From: Thinopyrum elongatum
Taxonomy: Eukaryota; Streptophyta; Magnoliopsida; Poales; Poaceae
DNA: 64,000 bases
Direction of reading: 5' to 3'
NCBI GenBank assembly: GCA_011799875.1
Contig: CM022302.1
Location: 306,973,048-307,037,047, forward strand
Under the pieces are notes generated by a model that searched no databases, was not told where the DNA came from, and was given only the letters and a program-made list of their open reading frames with translations. The stretch's first letter is position 1, and each line of letters starts with the position of its first letter. Positions 33,296 through 44,207 of the stretch are shown here, in pieces. The translations under genes and the position numbers were made by a program.

Positions 33296-36200
33296 ACCGC
33301 CGGTGAGCAGACCTAGCAACCCCTTAATACAAGCGCGGTTGCGTTCCCAGTCCAACCCAGCGTGTGCCGCTCAGTCGCTGACATCTAGAAAGCTTCGGCT
33401 GATGTATACGATGCAGAGTGCCCATAACTGTTCCCACGTGATGGTTAGTGCTATCGGGCCAAAGGCCCACTCGGATCAAATATACAAATCGTTAGTGTGT
33501 TGGTAGCATGCGGTAACGAGCAGAGACTCACGATCGATGTGACCCCGTCTCCCTGTCTCGAGGACTTGCTGCAAGGGCTAAGAATGCTCGGCCGCGCCTT
33601 GTATTTATCTCTCGGGTACCCTCCAGGTCAACCCGACTCCACATCACTCGCCACTTAGGCTCGCGTGGGTACCCCTCAGGGTCGACCCGCCTTTCCAAGT
33701 AACAGTTGTAAAGTCCAAGTATCCGTGTGTCTAAACACCAGGGGGAAACCCAAGGAATCACCCTCGATGGATTCCAACTGATGTAGTCGTCAAGGTGAAC
33801 TTAGGAGGAATCACCCTTGAGGTTCACACTTGAGGTGTTGCACGACGGCGTCGTTATCGGGGAGTGGTGAAAGAGGAATCACCCTCGATGACCATGACCA
33901 AATAGCTACTCTACAGAGTTAACATCAGAAGTGCTAAACGAGGTATCACCCTCGGCACTCGATAGTAACGCTGCAGTGTCGTACAACTAAGGGGGGTGAT
34001 GTGCGGTGCCGGGGCCTGGTTGTCGATCACGTTGATCGAGTCATCTGATAATCCAGCGGGGGCAACTGGGTCAAAGTGGGGTCTCTGGTGGATCTCTATC
34101 CAGCCTATACTAAGCAGTTTTAGGATAAGCAGGTAGGTATCAACAGCAGTTACAAAAACAGGCTATGCATCAGAGATAGGATAAACAGTAGCAGCAACAA
34201 TTTCTAATGCAAGCATAAGAGAGAAAGAATAGGTGATATAGGCATGCTCAAGGGGGGGGGGGTGCTTGCCTGGAAGCTCTGCGGCAAAGGTCTGATCGTC
34301 TGGGGTGTAGTCGATCTCCGGAGCTGCGTCGGTCTCAGGGACTACGTCGGTGTCAGGGTCTACCGAGAGAAAAGAAGAGGGGGAGGAAACAGATAAATAC
34401 ATAGCAAACATATGCAACACAGAGCATATCATGCTAACGTGCAGTGCAGGGTTGCCTAAAGACATGTCTAAATCATTTTAGTTATTTTAGGATTAAAGTT
34501 GGAATTATTAACCGGTATATATGCACTATTCAACTACCGAAAACAGGTTAAAACTTGCGGGTTCACCTCCGTAGAGGGTCCCGACGCGGAAACAGATGGC
34601 ATGGTTGGATTCGTGGGATTTTTCTGAGCAACTTTCATGTATAAAGTTTTTCGATCCGATCTACGGTTTATTTTCTATGAATTTTCGAAGATTTTAGCAT
34701 TTTCTGGATTATATAATTAACAGAAATGAATTATTGCGTCAGCATGATGTCAGCATGAGGTCAGCAGGTCAACCGCTGCTGTTCAGGTCAAACCTGGCAG
34801 CGGGGTCCCACCTGTCATAGACAGTGGGGATAATAGGGTTTATTTAAACTAAACTGAGGTTAATTAGTAACAGGGCCCCACATGTCGGTGGCTAATTAGG
34901 TTAACTAATTAAGTTTATTTTAGAAATTGTTTTAATTAGGTTAATTATGTGGTGGGGCTGGAGCTGGGAGCTACGGTGTCGCCGGCGGCGACGCTCTCGG
35001 GCGAGCTACGGCGAAGGTGATGCGGTGTGTTAGCGAGCGAACTGAGAGGCTGGGCAAGGCTACGCGTTGCGGTGAGGCCAACGGTCGCGAGCCCATGACC
35101 ATTTGGTCACCGAAAGCACGCCGGCGGCGAGCAGAGGCGGCGACGCGTTCAGGTGCTCGTCGAGGTAGGTGCTAAGGGGCACGGGGAGGGAAGCAAGTGG
35201 CACGGGCGGCCTCAGCAAGCGGCCCTGAGCACGCTCATGTGCTCGGGTGAGCATGACGATGCCCACAACGACGGCGGTGAGCTATGCGGTGGAGCTGCGT
35301 TCAGGCGGCGATGGCAGCGGTGGCTACAATGACGGAAACGCATGGGAGAGGGAGGGGAATGTCGCGCGGGCTTACAGTGAGCCTGCAAGTGTGCTTAAGC
35401 GGGCTCGGGGAAGATCGATGGCGACGAATCGGCGACGGAGGCAAAGACGGCCATAGGGGAAGAAGAGGTTGCCGGGCTCGCTGCGGTGGCTCCCGGCTTG
35501 CACTGGTCGGAGCATATGATGTAGTCGATGACGACGGTTCGATCCAGCACGGCGGAGAGGCCTCGCAGTGGCGGTGGCCACGGGATCGACGGTGAACGGC
35601 GATGGCCGCGTTGGAAGAGGTGGAGAGCGAGCGAGAGAGAGAGAGAGAGAGAGAGCTGAAGGAGGGGCGAGTGGATGAGGACAGAGGGAAGAGGCTGAGG
35701 GGGGTCCTTATCCCCTCCTCGCGTCGGTGGCGTCATCGTGTCATCGTCTCATCAGCGGGTGCGCGCGCAGCAACGAGCGCGGCGATAGCGCTCGCGAGAG
35801 AGATGAGAGGATGGAGAGGTGGGCCGGTTGGGCTGGGCCACGGGCACTATGCACTTAGGCCCAGTGCACAGTGGCATTTCTTCTTTTCCCATTTTGTTTT
35901 TCTGTTTTTCTTTTTCAGAACGGTTTTTGAATTAAAATGAGCTGGCAAATGATTTTGTATAAATGTGAAACTTGGTCACATAAATACAATGGATTATTCC
36001 CCATTGCCTCAAAAAGTTTGGGCAATTTAGGAATCCTTTTGAATTTTTCAAAAATGAATATGGCATTTAAAGTGCTGTTTTGGCACTGTTTCAAATGCTT
36101 TGGCCCACTTTGACTTGATGGTGATGTTGTTTTCCTTAACAACAAATTGTTTTGGAATATTTGCTAAATAATGAACATTTTTGCAGCAATATTTGAGCAA

Positions 36201-36344
36201 CGTCAAATTGCACTTTGAATTTGAATTGAATTCAGAGAAGGAATTTGAAATGAGATATTTAACCACTGTGATTAATCAATGCAAATGATGATGACTTGGC
36301 ATGATCATAAGGGATTACTGTGGTGTGATACTGGGGATGTTACA
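33296..36344 (-). mobile_element. LARD 5' LTR, part 2
   Basis: The first five bases, accgc, repeat the target of the Athila-type insertion; the LTR then continues from 'cggtgagcagaccta' as in 18134 onward and ends GGGGATGTTACA at 36344. Compared with the partner LTR it lacks about 250-280 bp after 'gtggtggggc' (34958). It carries the GAGGGTGA array at 33755-33960. Confidence 0.9.
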
Positions 36345-36349
36345 CTACG
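36345..36349. repeat. LARD target-site duplication, right copy
   Basis: ctacg pairs with ctgcg at 17119-17123. Confidence 0.65.
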
Positions 36350-36929
36350 TAGCAAGAAAGCACACATGGGTGTCCTCTGAGGCCTTCTTTACATCATTGA
36401 CATCAAGTCAAAGCTGAGCAGAAGCAAGCCTTTACACTTTAAGTTGAGACTAAAGAAGTCGAACTGATTGAGGCAGCAACTGCACAGAGGTTGTCTCACA
36501 GCTGCTGGTGAGTAGCTTCAACTCACTGTCTTCATCAAGACCTGACCTTGGGGTCATCTCGCTCTCTTCAAGATGGTTTGGCTCACTATCTTCCCTAAAG
36601 TTCTGCCTAGCATAAGAGATATGACTCTGAAAGAGAAACAAGGAGACACGTAACAAGTTTCATAAATATATAAGCAAATAAATGGATCTGTTCTGCATAA
36701 GGAACATGTTTTTACAACTACAATTTAAAACTGGTAGTTGTTGCAAACATCCAATCAGATGTGAACACCAAAGTAAACAGCAGTGGAGGAAATGATGCCT
36801 ATCCAAATCTATACTAGAACAGTTTGAAGGCTTGAGAAGGATGAACTTACATTACATGTTAACACGGGCTGGACAAAGCCCTTCTCCATGTCGATGGAAG
36901 GATAATTCAAGGAATTCCCCAAAGAAACT

Positions 36930-37570
36930 TCTTTATAAGCATTGCCTTTATTCTACATTTTGTAAAGAGTAAATATAGATCAAATAATATTGGAAGAAAT
37001 AGAGGATAATGAAGCTCAGGTGCAGAGTGATGATACATAATCAAATAGCTATTAATTAAGTACAATGTTACAAGGCAAAAGGTACTGACAAGAGGAATGC
37101 ATACATCAACGTGTGTAGTGGCATTGGCTTTATTCAACATTTTGGTAAGAGTAAATGTAGATCTGATAATTTGGATAAAGTGAAGGGCAGGGCAGATAAG
37201 ATGCAGAGTAATGCTAGACAATCAACTATTTCACAATGCAAGTACAGTAATACTACCACCGTCCGTTATTACTTGTCGCTCAAATGGATGTATCTAGCAC
37301 TATTAAGTTCTAAATACATCCAATTGAGCAACAATTAATTCGATACGGAGGGAGTACATGACAACAGGTACTTACATGAGCAATCCAGAACTTCATAACC
37401 ATTGTGTTAATTCTACATTTATCTAAGAGTAAATATAGATCTTATAATTTCGAGCAAAGAGAGGATAAGGAAGCGAACATTTACAGTGATGCTACATAAT
37501 CAAACAACAATGAGTGTAAGTATGCTGACAAAGGGCAAGAGGTACTGACAAGAGCAATGCAGTGCCCAGT
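36930..37570. repeat. Three diverged tandem copies of a ~200 bp unit
   Basis: Each copy has 'gcattg..tttattctacattt', 'agagtaaatatagatc', 'gataatga', 'agtgatgctacataatcaa' and 'aggtactgacaagag(g/c)aatgca'. The copies start near 36940, 37120 and 37405. The middle one contains the MITE at 37253. They seem to lie in an intron between exon-like segments. Confidence 0.6.
37253..37354. mobile_element. Stowaway-type MITE (~102 bp)
   Basis: It starts ctaccaccgtccg and ends cgatacggagggag, is flanked by TA on both sides, and has long internal complementarity ('acttgtcgctcaaatggatg' against 'catccaattgagcaacaa'). Ends and TA target fit Tc1/mariner-derived Stowaway MITEs. Confidence 0.75.
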
Positions 37571-38495
37571 ATTGTTGTGAGATCCTATGATCCTTTTAGA
37601 AAGGAGATTCATCTGAAATTAGTTTTCATACAAGAGAGAAGGTAAGGCACATGCATAAATGTAGGAGTTCAAATTTTGAATTGATATCATAGACAGTACC
37701 TGATGCTGGGCTCTCTGCAGTTCTAATAGGGGTTTGGCCAGTGGAGTAGGGGTAATGTGTGGTACAGTTGGGCCTGTGTTTTCTGTGGCTACTGATCTAT
37801 CTGATTTAACATGTATCACTGCCTTTTCCAAATACCTAGTTTATACTCCTTGAGGATCTGCACTCACCCTCTTCCTTTTGGACATCTATTACGAAAGAAC
37901 AACATTTGACTGGAAAAACATAGTACGATGACACATGGAATAGGTACAGAAAATGGATAGGTATGGCATATACTCATATATGATGCTTAAACTAAGCAGA
38001 TGGTGGTGTAACAAAGTAGAAGTAATGCAAGAGGTCATATGCAAGATATGTGCGACCAATACAACCTTGCCAAGTTAGAGTAAGCACCTTGATGGGTGAA
38101 TAAGATAGGTCATCCTCCACCATGCCAAGTTTGTTAGCCAGTGGATTGTTCTGCAATATTCCTCTCGTGCGCCCATTCTCATATTCATTTTGATCATGTT
38201 CAATACCTGACATGCATGAAAACATAAAAATAAGTGAGATTATCTTTGTAATGCAGAAGTGATTCTAATCCAATACTGCCTCCCTGTAAACCCCTTTGTG
38301 CTATCTCTGCAATTCTTCTGAGAGATGCCATGCATGCTGTAATTTGGTGTGTGCATTAATATAATGTGGCCTACTACTCAAAATATGAGAGCTGCAGAAG
38401 TGATGATACTTCGCAGATGACAGCTTCAACATATAGTAAAGAAGAACAACTCGACCTGACCTGACAGATTCAAAATATACTAAGGGAGAACAGCT

Positions 38496-39160
38496 CGACC
38501 TGACATGTTGACCGCAAATGTCTCTGCTACTCTTCCCAACAAGGAACATACTTATTAAAGAATAAGAGAAGAGGATCATGTTAAAGAAGAGCAAGCAGAT
38601 TGAGGATATTACAAGTCTTTCTATACAATGTCTGTTGCACACCCATGATGAACCAGAGCGCACAGAGAAATACTATTCCTTCCGGTCTCTCCATATGTGG
38701 CTCACATGCATTTTGAAACTAAAGTGGGAACATTTAGCTGACCAATTAAACATGTCTCAGTTTTACTAATATCATATTTGAATTTGCACAACTAAGCTTG
38801 TTTAGCTTGATGAGTGGAGCAGTGCTATTACGACATGAATCACGTAGGCTGATCGTGGTCATCATAAAATGGGGAAACGTAAGCATGATGAGTATAGTGT
38901 TGACCGTGGCAGTGGCATGGAAGATCTGAAGCTGCAAACCACGCAAAGGGTACTTAGCAACCGATGTTTGCTTTGAAATAACAACTAAGATTTGGTATGG
39001 ACAAGAAAGTACAGTCAACAAGTGACAAAGAAATGCAATTCCTGCTGCCTCTCTATATGTCGCAACATGCATTTGGAAACTCAAGTGGGACCTTTAGCTA
39101 ACCAATTAAATGTGTCCATTAACTAATATCAGTATCATATCACAATCATATTTGAACAAC
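38496..39160. repeat. Partial copy 1 of the 1241-bp repeat, left of the CACTA element
   Basis: From 'ttgaccgcaaatgtc' to 'tttgaacaac' it follows 50455-51340 with many substitutions. It lacks the MITE present in copies 2 and 3 ('ggaacatacttattaa' is unbroken) and has about 45 bp more near 38950. Its last bases, aac, are the left target duplication of the CACTA element. Confidence 0.75.
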
Positions 39161-39840
39161 CACTGGTACAGCGAGGTGCTATACAAACATTTTTTAACCC
39201 CTTTCCGCGACGGCGTTCGGAACCGTCGCCAAGTGAGTGTGGGCGATAGGGGGGGCCTTCCCACACGACCCAGAAACCATCGGGGATAGGGAGCCTCGAT
39301 GCATATACAGTACTCCCTACTCGTTTGTGCTCGCATTGCCATCGCAGTCGGTATTCTGTGGTGCTACGTTTACGATGCGTGACCCATCACAAATAGTTCA
39401 TGATTGTAGAAGTAGACAATCACACACATTTACTTTTCCTCGACTGTGTGTGATTCGATGTAAGAGCGCACATAGTTGTTGCTATAAAACTATATGCGAA
39501 GCTTGAATACATCCCACATGATTCATCTGTCGTACCCGCGTCAGATGATCGACCTATCGCACGCGTTCTTCTATGAACAAACGTTTGCAATGCGCACAAC
39601 ATCACAAACGGTCCATAATTTCGAAGCGTGTGTGATAAGGTCACTATCGCAAATATTTAATAAGAAAGAACTGTGTGCGATGCTGTTGTTAATCGCACAT
39701 GTTTTTTCTTGGCTGATCGTGTGTGCAGTGGAGATTGATCGCACACGTAGTGGATCCTAGAAACATGTCTGATCTCCACGTCTATCGCAGACGTTTCGCT
39801 TTCGCAAACCGTGTGCAGTGTAATCCCTAATTAATCCATA
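39161..39840. repeat. CACTA left terminus and subterminal repeats
   Basis: After the terminal CACTGGTACAG come 'ccgcgacggcgttcggaacc' and then many variants of 'atcgcacacg' in both orientations at 20-50 bp spacing. In CACTA elements such repeats are the transposase contact sites. Confidence 0.75.
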
Positions 39841-40041
39841 ATTTAAAAATCACATGTTTTGAATTTGAAAGTAGGCAATCACTTATTTCATATCCAACCA
39901 TGTTTATTACAAATATAGGTTCAACCACGAATGCATAATTCGATGCACAGGTACATATACTGAAGAACTACAGAAGCACCAAGTAAAGAATGATGAACCA
40001 CAGTTGTACTAAAGACTATAAAGAGAGAGGCGAAAGACATT

Positions 40042-40678
40042 CTAGTTGCTGGAGAAGGTGAAGCGGAATGCCCATATTGTGCCCTCCTCCATGCGTAATG
40101 CGCGCACGACTCTAGGCCAACCCCTTGTGATGGCTGCCAGTCCATCCTTCATTGTCTTCATTACGACTTCTCGATGCTCATTGTAGTCTAGATGAAATAC
40201 TTTAACCTTCATTGCATGTCCACCAATCATGTACTTTGCGAGGTAATCTTGAGTGAACTGCTTCGGGAACCACTGCGAATGAAAAAGATTCAGACTTTGT
40301 TGTTTAACAACTCATTATGGGCAGTAAAAAGAGAAGGCTGCAGAGTTTGTAGTTACCATCCTACAGCTCACTGTTGTGTTGGATAGAGCATAAACAAATA
40401 ATTTGCTTGCCACCATTCGTATCTTTTTGCTAATAATCCTTATCAGTTTCCTCACTTGATGCTTGTTCATGAATATATCATTGCCCCATACACAAAAAGG
40501 GTCGATGCGTGGATCCTTGCCAAGGGCATATGTACCTACAAGCAACAAGTCAATATTAGAAGCTAACAAGTGTCCAGGCCTGGATCTATATGCACTACAT
40601 TATGGAACGACGGGGGGAGTACAAGCCGAGGGATGACACTAACCTCGGTGGAAAATGGTGGCCACTCCCGTTGTTGTC
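40042..40678 (-). CDS. B3-like DNA-binding domain gene in the CACTA element (3' exons)
   Basis: Three minus-strand exons join in frame. 40678-40644 has acceptor TTATGCAG and donor GTTAGT. 40535-40357 has acceptor GCTTGTAG and donor GTAACT. 40272-40042 has acceptor ATTCGCAG and a stop at 40042. Together they give about 147 residues, 5' incomplete: TTTGVATIFHR, GTYALGKDPRIDPFCVWGND, KLFVYALSNTTVSCRM, WFPKQFTQDYLAKYM, MKVKVFHLDYN, ITRGWPRVVRALRMEEGTIW, AFRFTFSSN. The pattern of P-x-F near the start, GW then a hydrophobic turn, and EG-x-x-x-FRF at the end is that of plant B3 domains, which bind DNA in the nucleus. Clean splice borders argue for a real gene. No ATG exon was found. It may be captured host sequence or an element-borne regulator. 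Confidence 0.6.
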
Positions 40679-40689
40679 CTGCATAAGTA

Positions 40690-41120
40690 GTGGAAAGGCA
40701 TGATAAGTACAGCAACCTTAACATCAAACAAATATAGCAAAGGTAAACAACATCATCTCCAAATGATAGCTTGAATGTGTTGGTTTCAGCATGCTGTTAA
40801 AGCAGATATAAAATGGAAGGCAATGTTACCGATAGCAGGCTTAATAGCCATCAAGTATTACAATTCAAACTGGTATTGTTGAAAATGAATAGAATGTAGG
40901 TAATGCTTAAACATCACACTGGATAAATGTGTAAAACTGAAATAAAGGGCATGTGTTAACTACACCAGGCATAACTGGAACCAAATATAGCCGTTCAAAC
41001 TAGTATTGATGCAGTCGAGCGGCACAGTTCCGACTTGCACATAATGAACAACACATTGTGAATGGCTGAAATAAACAAGGCATAAATGATCAGTATAACA
41101 ACCAAATATAGCCATTGAAA
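40690..41120. other. Intron or spacer in the CACTA element
   Basis: AT-rich with no coding frame. Loose repeats of 'aactgg.attgttgaaa' and 'accaaatatagcc(g/a)tt' resemble the 67-bp array that follows, as if this were its older, decayed part. Confidence 0.4.
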
Positions 41121-41455
41121 ACTGGACAGAGTCTCACTGCAACCAACCTAACAAGCAAATACAGATAAACAGGGCATATGCTTGAAAACTGGACAAATGC
41201 TCACTGCAACCAACCTAACAAGCAAATACAGATAAACAAGGCATCTGCTTGAAAACTGGACCAATGCTCACTACAACCAACCTAACAACCAAATACAGAT
41301 AAACAAGGCATCTGCTTGATAACTGGACAAATGCTCACTGCAACCAACCTAAGAACCAAATACATATAAACAAGGCATCTGCTCGATAACTGAAAACATG
41401 CTCACTTCAACCAACCTAACAACCAAATACAGATAAACAAGGCATCTAATCACTA
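41121..41455. repeat. 67-bp tandem repeat, about five copies
   Basis: 'actggacaaatgctcactgc' begins at 41121, 41188, 41255, 41322 and (changed) 41389, an even 67-bp step. Copies share 'aaccaacctaacaa(g/c)caaat' and 'gataaacaaggcatctgctt'. It lies between the two minus-strand genes. Confidence 0.85.
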
Positions 41456-41682
41456 TAAACAACCAAATATAGCCATTCGTGAAACTGAAGTGGACAATTC
41501 ATACTTAAACATCACATAGCCCTATTGAACAATGCATTTTTGCATAACTGAAATAATTAAACATGGCACAGTTAAAGCACCGCATGGCAAATGCTACTAC
41601 AACAAAGGGTACAGGTTGGCAAGCTAGAAAAGGTAAGATTTGCTGATAGGATGTTGCCTCACATGTCATGGACGGGATCCTT

Positions 41683-42198
41683 CTAGTTGGAAGAGCACAG
41701 ACCCATGGTGCGCTCTCTGATGTCACAGATGGGCTGTTTCACCTTGGAAGAACCTTTGTGGGTGCCCTCCTTGTAGTCGTGGTCATGGTCGATTAGATCT
41801 AACTTGGCAATTGAGGATCCCAAGCCGCCGCTGTAGAACGTGTCCTTCAGAAATGACAAAATGGGCTCGATGGTGTACAAGGATCGCAAATCCTTGACCG
41901 CTTGGCGGAGGATATCAGCGGCAGGGCCATCGAAGAGATCGACGGCGGTTGAACCAGAGGGGTTGGGGATGGACCACTTAACCTGTGACATGGCCCGCGT
42001 GAAGCCGTCGCTGTCGACGAGCTTGATGTCGTAGCCAGCTTTCCCGAGATGCAGTAATACGCTAGCCCACTGACATGAAGCCTTCGGCATGGCAACGTAG
42101 TCAATGTCTTCGCCGGCTTCCACGGCGATGTGTTGCTCCGGGATCGACAAGTCGGGGCGAACGGCGGCCACCTCGCCAACGTCCGCCGGAGAGGCCAT
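41683..42198 (-). CDS. 171-residue protein of unknown function in the CACTA element
   Basis: The start is chosen at MASPADVGEVAAVRPD, where ATCATGGCC is a good plant start context; an in-frame upstream Met gives MYPGEPDERSAKKRF. The frame stays open upstream to 42318. Segments include SIPEQHIAVEAGEDIDYVAM, WASVLLHLGKAGYDIKLVD, VKWSIPNPSGSTAVDLFDGP, AADILRQAVKDLRSLY and FLKDTFYSGGLGSSIAKLDL, and it ends MGLCSSN. The tail is rich in His, Asp and Lys. No stop or shift breaks it and the codon use is GC-rich, unlike the flanks. No family is recognised. It lies upstream of the B3-like exons on the same strand and could be its 5' neighbour or an alternative first part. Confidence 0.6.
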   Translation of the reverse strand: MASPADVGEVAAVRPDLSIPEQHIAVEAGEDIDYVAMPKASCQWASVLLHLGKAGYDIKLVDSDGFTRAMSQVKWSIPNPSGSTAVDLFDGPAADILRQAVKDLRSLYTIEPILSFLKDTFYSGGLGSSIAKLDLIDHDHDYKEGTHKGSSKVKQPICDIRERTMGLCSSN

Positions 42199-42315
42199 GA
42201 TAAACCTCTTCTTGGCCGAACGCTCGTCGGGCTCCCCGGGATACATGGTCGAGCTTAGGCTGTGACATTCTGGAGCAGGGGATGTGGATTTGGCAGGGAG
42301 GGACACCGCAGGCCT

Positions 42316-42324
42316 CATATAAAA
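42316..42324 (-). promoter_or_regulatory. Weak TATA-like element before the 171-residue gene
   Basis: TTTTTATATG on the minus strand is about 120 bp upstream of the chosen start. A 'ggcggcggcggc' run and 'ctagggtt' lie further up, as often seen in grass 5' regions. Only suggestive. Confidence 0.25.
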
Positions 42325-42479
42325 ACTCAGGGGAGTGGGGTGACGGTATGGGAATCGCTGGGTAACCTGAACTTTATTATCTAAGCTAGGAGGAACGGGC
42401 AGACCGGCAGGGGTTGGCGGCGGCGGCGGCGGCGGCCGCGAGCTAGGGTTCGAGGGGGGAGGGGGCCGGGTGGGGGACT

Positions 42480-42855
42480 GTGGATGGGGTTGGTGTTTGA
42501 GGATACGCCGCGGCTACTGAAAATTTTAGTAATGGTGGGTGGAGATGGTGGTGGACGAGGGAGGGTGATGGTTCAAATGCCTCGGCTACTGCAATTTTAC
42601 TATAAGGTCGGTGCTGGAGGAGTGTGGGCGATGGTTGAAGTACGGCGGCAACTAAAATTTGGGTAAAGGAATTGATGCGGGGCGGGAGTGCCCAAGATCA
42701 CGCACGGTCCAATAAGAATATGCGTGTATGATAATAAGGAAAAGTGGTGGAACCACCGATTTTTGCAACGCTCAAGGCGGGTAGTTTGTTTTTATATTTC
42801 TAGCTAGCTGGTCTATCGCACACGGTTCGTCCTAATTTCTAAATAAACTACCTGC
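42480..42855. other. Spacer in the CACTA element
   Basis: G-rich 'ggtggtgg' microrepeats and a direct repeat ('gccgcggctactgaaaatttta' against 'gcctcggctactgcaatttta'), then one 'atcgcacacggttc' word at about 42813. No gene is supported. Confidence 0.4.
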
Positions 42856-43070
42856 CTTTAGCTTGCGCAGGTGGTGATTTTACCGCGCACTTGCATCGCA
42901 CATGGTTAAGCCAGTACCTCCACCCTTTGCTCGTGCTTGCGCAGTTGTGGTGATTTTACAGCGCACTTGCATCGCACACGGTTGAGCCAGTACCTCCACC
43001 TTTGCTCGTGCTTGCGCAGTCGTCGTGATTCATAGCGCACTTGCATCGCACACGGTTAAGACATTATACC
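42856..43070. repeat. ~75-bp tandem repeat containing the subterminal motif
   Basis: Three copies of 'cttgcgcag..gtgattttacagcgcacttgc' followed by 'atcgcacacggttaag'. The word 'ttgcatcgca' is at 42891, 42967 and 43041. These place subterminal-type sites far inside the element. Confidence 0.75.
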
Positions 43071-43109
43071 CGTGTCCGTTGAGCGTCATCAGAGTCTTTG
43101 CAGCAAAAA

Positions 43110-44135
43110 AAATGTTAGAGAGGGTCAGAAGACAGCCACACCAGCATGTGGCCCAAATATATATGAGTGAAAAGGGTGGTTTGTGATGTTCAAAATTCCA
43201 ATGCACAACTTTGACTGCGCGGGCCCACGGTTGGGCGCGTTGTCGAAGATCAATGAGAGGGGCCAGAAGTCAAGAACCACTTGGAAGTGGCCAAATATAT
43301 GTAGGAATATTGGGTGTGATGTTTAAAACTTTAAATACACAATGCACAACTTTGGTGGCACCTGCCTCGCAAACCCGAAAGCACCCTTGGATATATCTAT
43401 AATGACATAATGTCGCAGCTAGCTAGGGTGCTTGACCCACCACCTCCCACTTCGTGTCAGCGGGGCGGATGCACGTAATGATACTTTGGTCATACATGCA
43501 TGTCGCCATGACCTACCATAAGACGGACCAGTGAATCTATCATTTGGTTAAACGACAACTGTTGTTGTCAATAAACCGCTTGGGCCAATAGATTGAACCA
43601 TCATAAAAATCGCACGAGAGGGACCACAAAACCAGCACCTCTTGCATGCGGCCCAAAATGATGTACGCTGGAAGGGGTGATGTGTGTTTTCAATATAGAA
43701 TAATGTACAATTTAGATGTGGTGCCTACCTCTCGATACAGACAACAACCATGAAGGCCAGGTAGTTAAGGATGAGATACGCAGGGTACGATGTAGGTCGA
43801 ACCCAGCAGTCCAAGCATGTGGGAGGGAATCCTAACAACGCATGAGCTTGAGCTTTGGTTGAATGACATGTGACGGTGACCGGCCCTAACACGAACTAGG
43901 AGGAATCCATTCATGGCCAACACATACCCCTCGTCATCGGTCAAAGGGATGATATATATACACTCGGGGAGCCCACAGATATGCGTGTCGTCACAAAAAA
44001 CCGCACAAGGGAGACGTGGCCGATCAGAAGACCCCGTATACACTGCATGTGGCCCGAAAATATGTATGGGTACGATGGTGTGTGATGTCTTTAAATCCCG
44101 AATGCACAACTTCGATGGGCCACCAACTACATTAC
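43110..44135. repeat. Four dispersed, diverged copies of a ~110 bp unit
   Basis: At about 43115, 43255, 43615 and 44005 the order 'gagagggtcagaag', 'gcatgtggccc.aaatatatg', 'gtgtgatgtt', 'aatgcacaactttg' recurs with 140-390 bp steps. These look like remnants of an old array. No gene is supported. Confidence 0.55.
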
Positions 44136-44206
44136 AAATCGAACACCGTACCCGACTCCAAGCCTGGTTCAATACGTACGATGTCGGTTTCCCAACTTCG
44201 AGGCGG

Positions 44207-44207
<1 letters not shown>

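Larger units (their letters stand above)
17124..36344 (-). mobile_element. LARD-type LTR retrotransposon, non-coding, interrupted
   Basis: LTRs at 17124-21428 and 24354-25361 plus 33301-36344 flank 2925 bp of internal DNA with a clear tRNA-Met primer site and polypurine tract but no gag or pol. Flanking 5-mers are ctgcg (17119) and ctacg (36345), a target-site duplication with one change, so the whole unit is one insertion. Without the nested Athila element it is about 11.3 kb. LTRs over 4 kb with a short non-coding middle match the LARD class (Sukkula is the known Triticeae example; identity not tested). Its LTR is related to that of the coding element at 6301-14439, a candidate source of proteins. 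Confidence 0.85.
36447..38205 (-). pseudogene. Exon-like remnants of a spliced gene, function not recognised
   Basis: Four minus-strand segments have splice-like borders. About 38205-38086 has acceptor ...CATGTCAG then IEHDQNEYENGRTRG to YSPIK and GTGCTT. About 37872-37702 reads MSKRKR...RYLEKAVIHVKSDRS to ELQRAQHQ and GTACTG, with a stop in frame before TRYLEK. About 36930-36852 has MEKGFVQPVLTCN and donor GTAAGT. 36627-36447 has acceptor CTCTTTCAG then SHISYARQNFREDSE to VRLL and a stop. It has no family I know. It lies on the far side of the LARD from the CACTA-like tract 15577-16800, so it may be an ORF of that transposon. Confidence 0.4.

Noticed and set aside
42484..42666. Plus-strand frame upstream of the 171-residue gene
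   Set aside because: It is made of ggtggtgg-type microrepeats, and no start context or family is visible.
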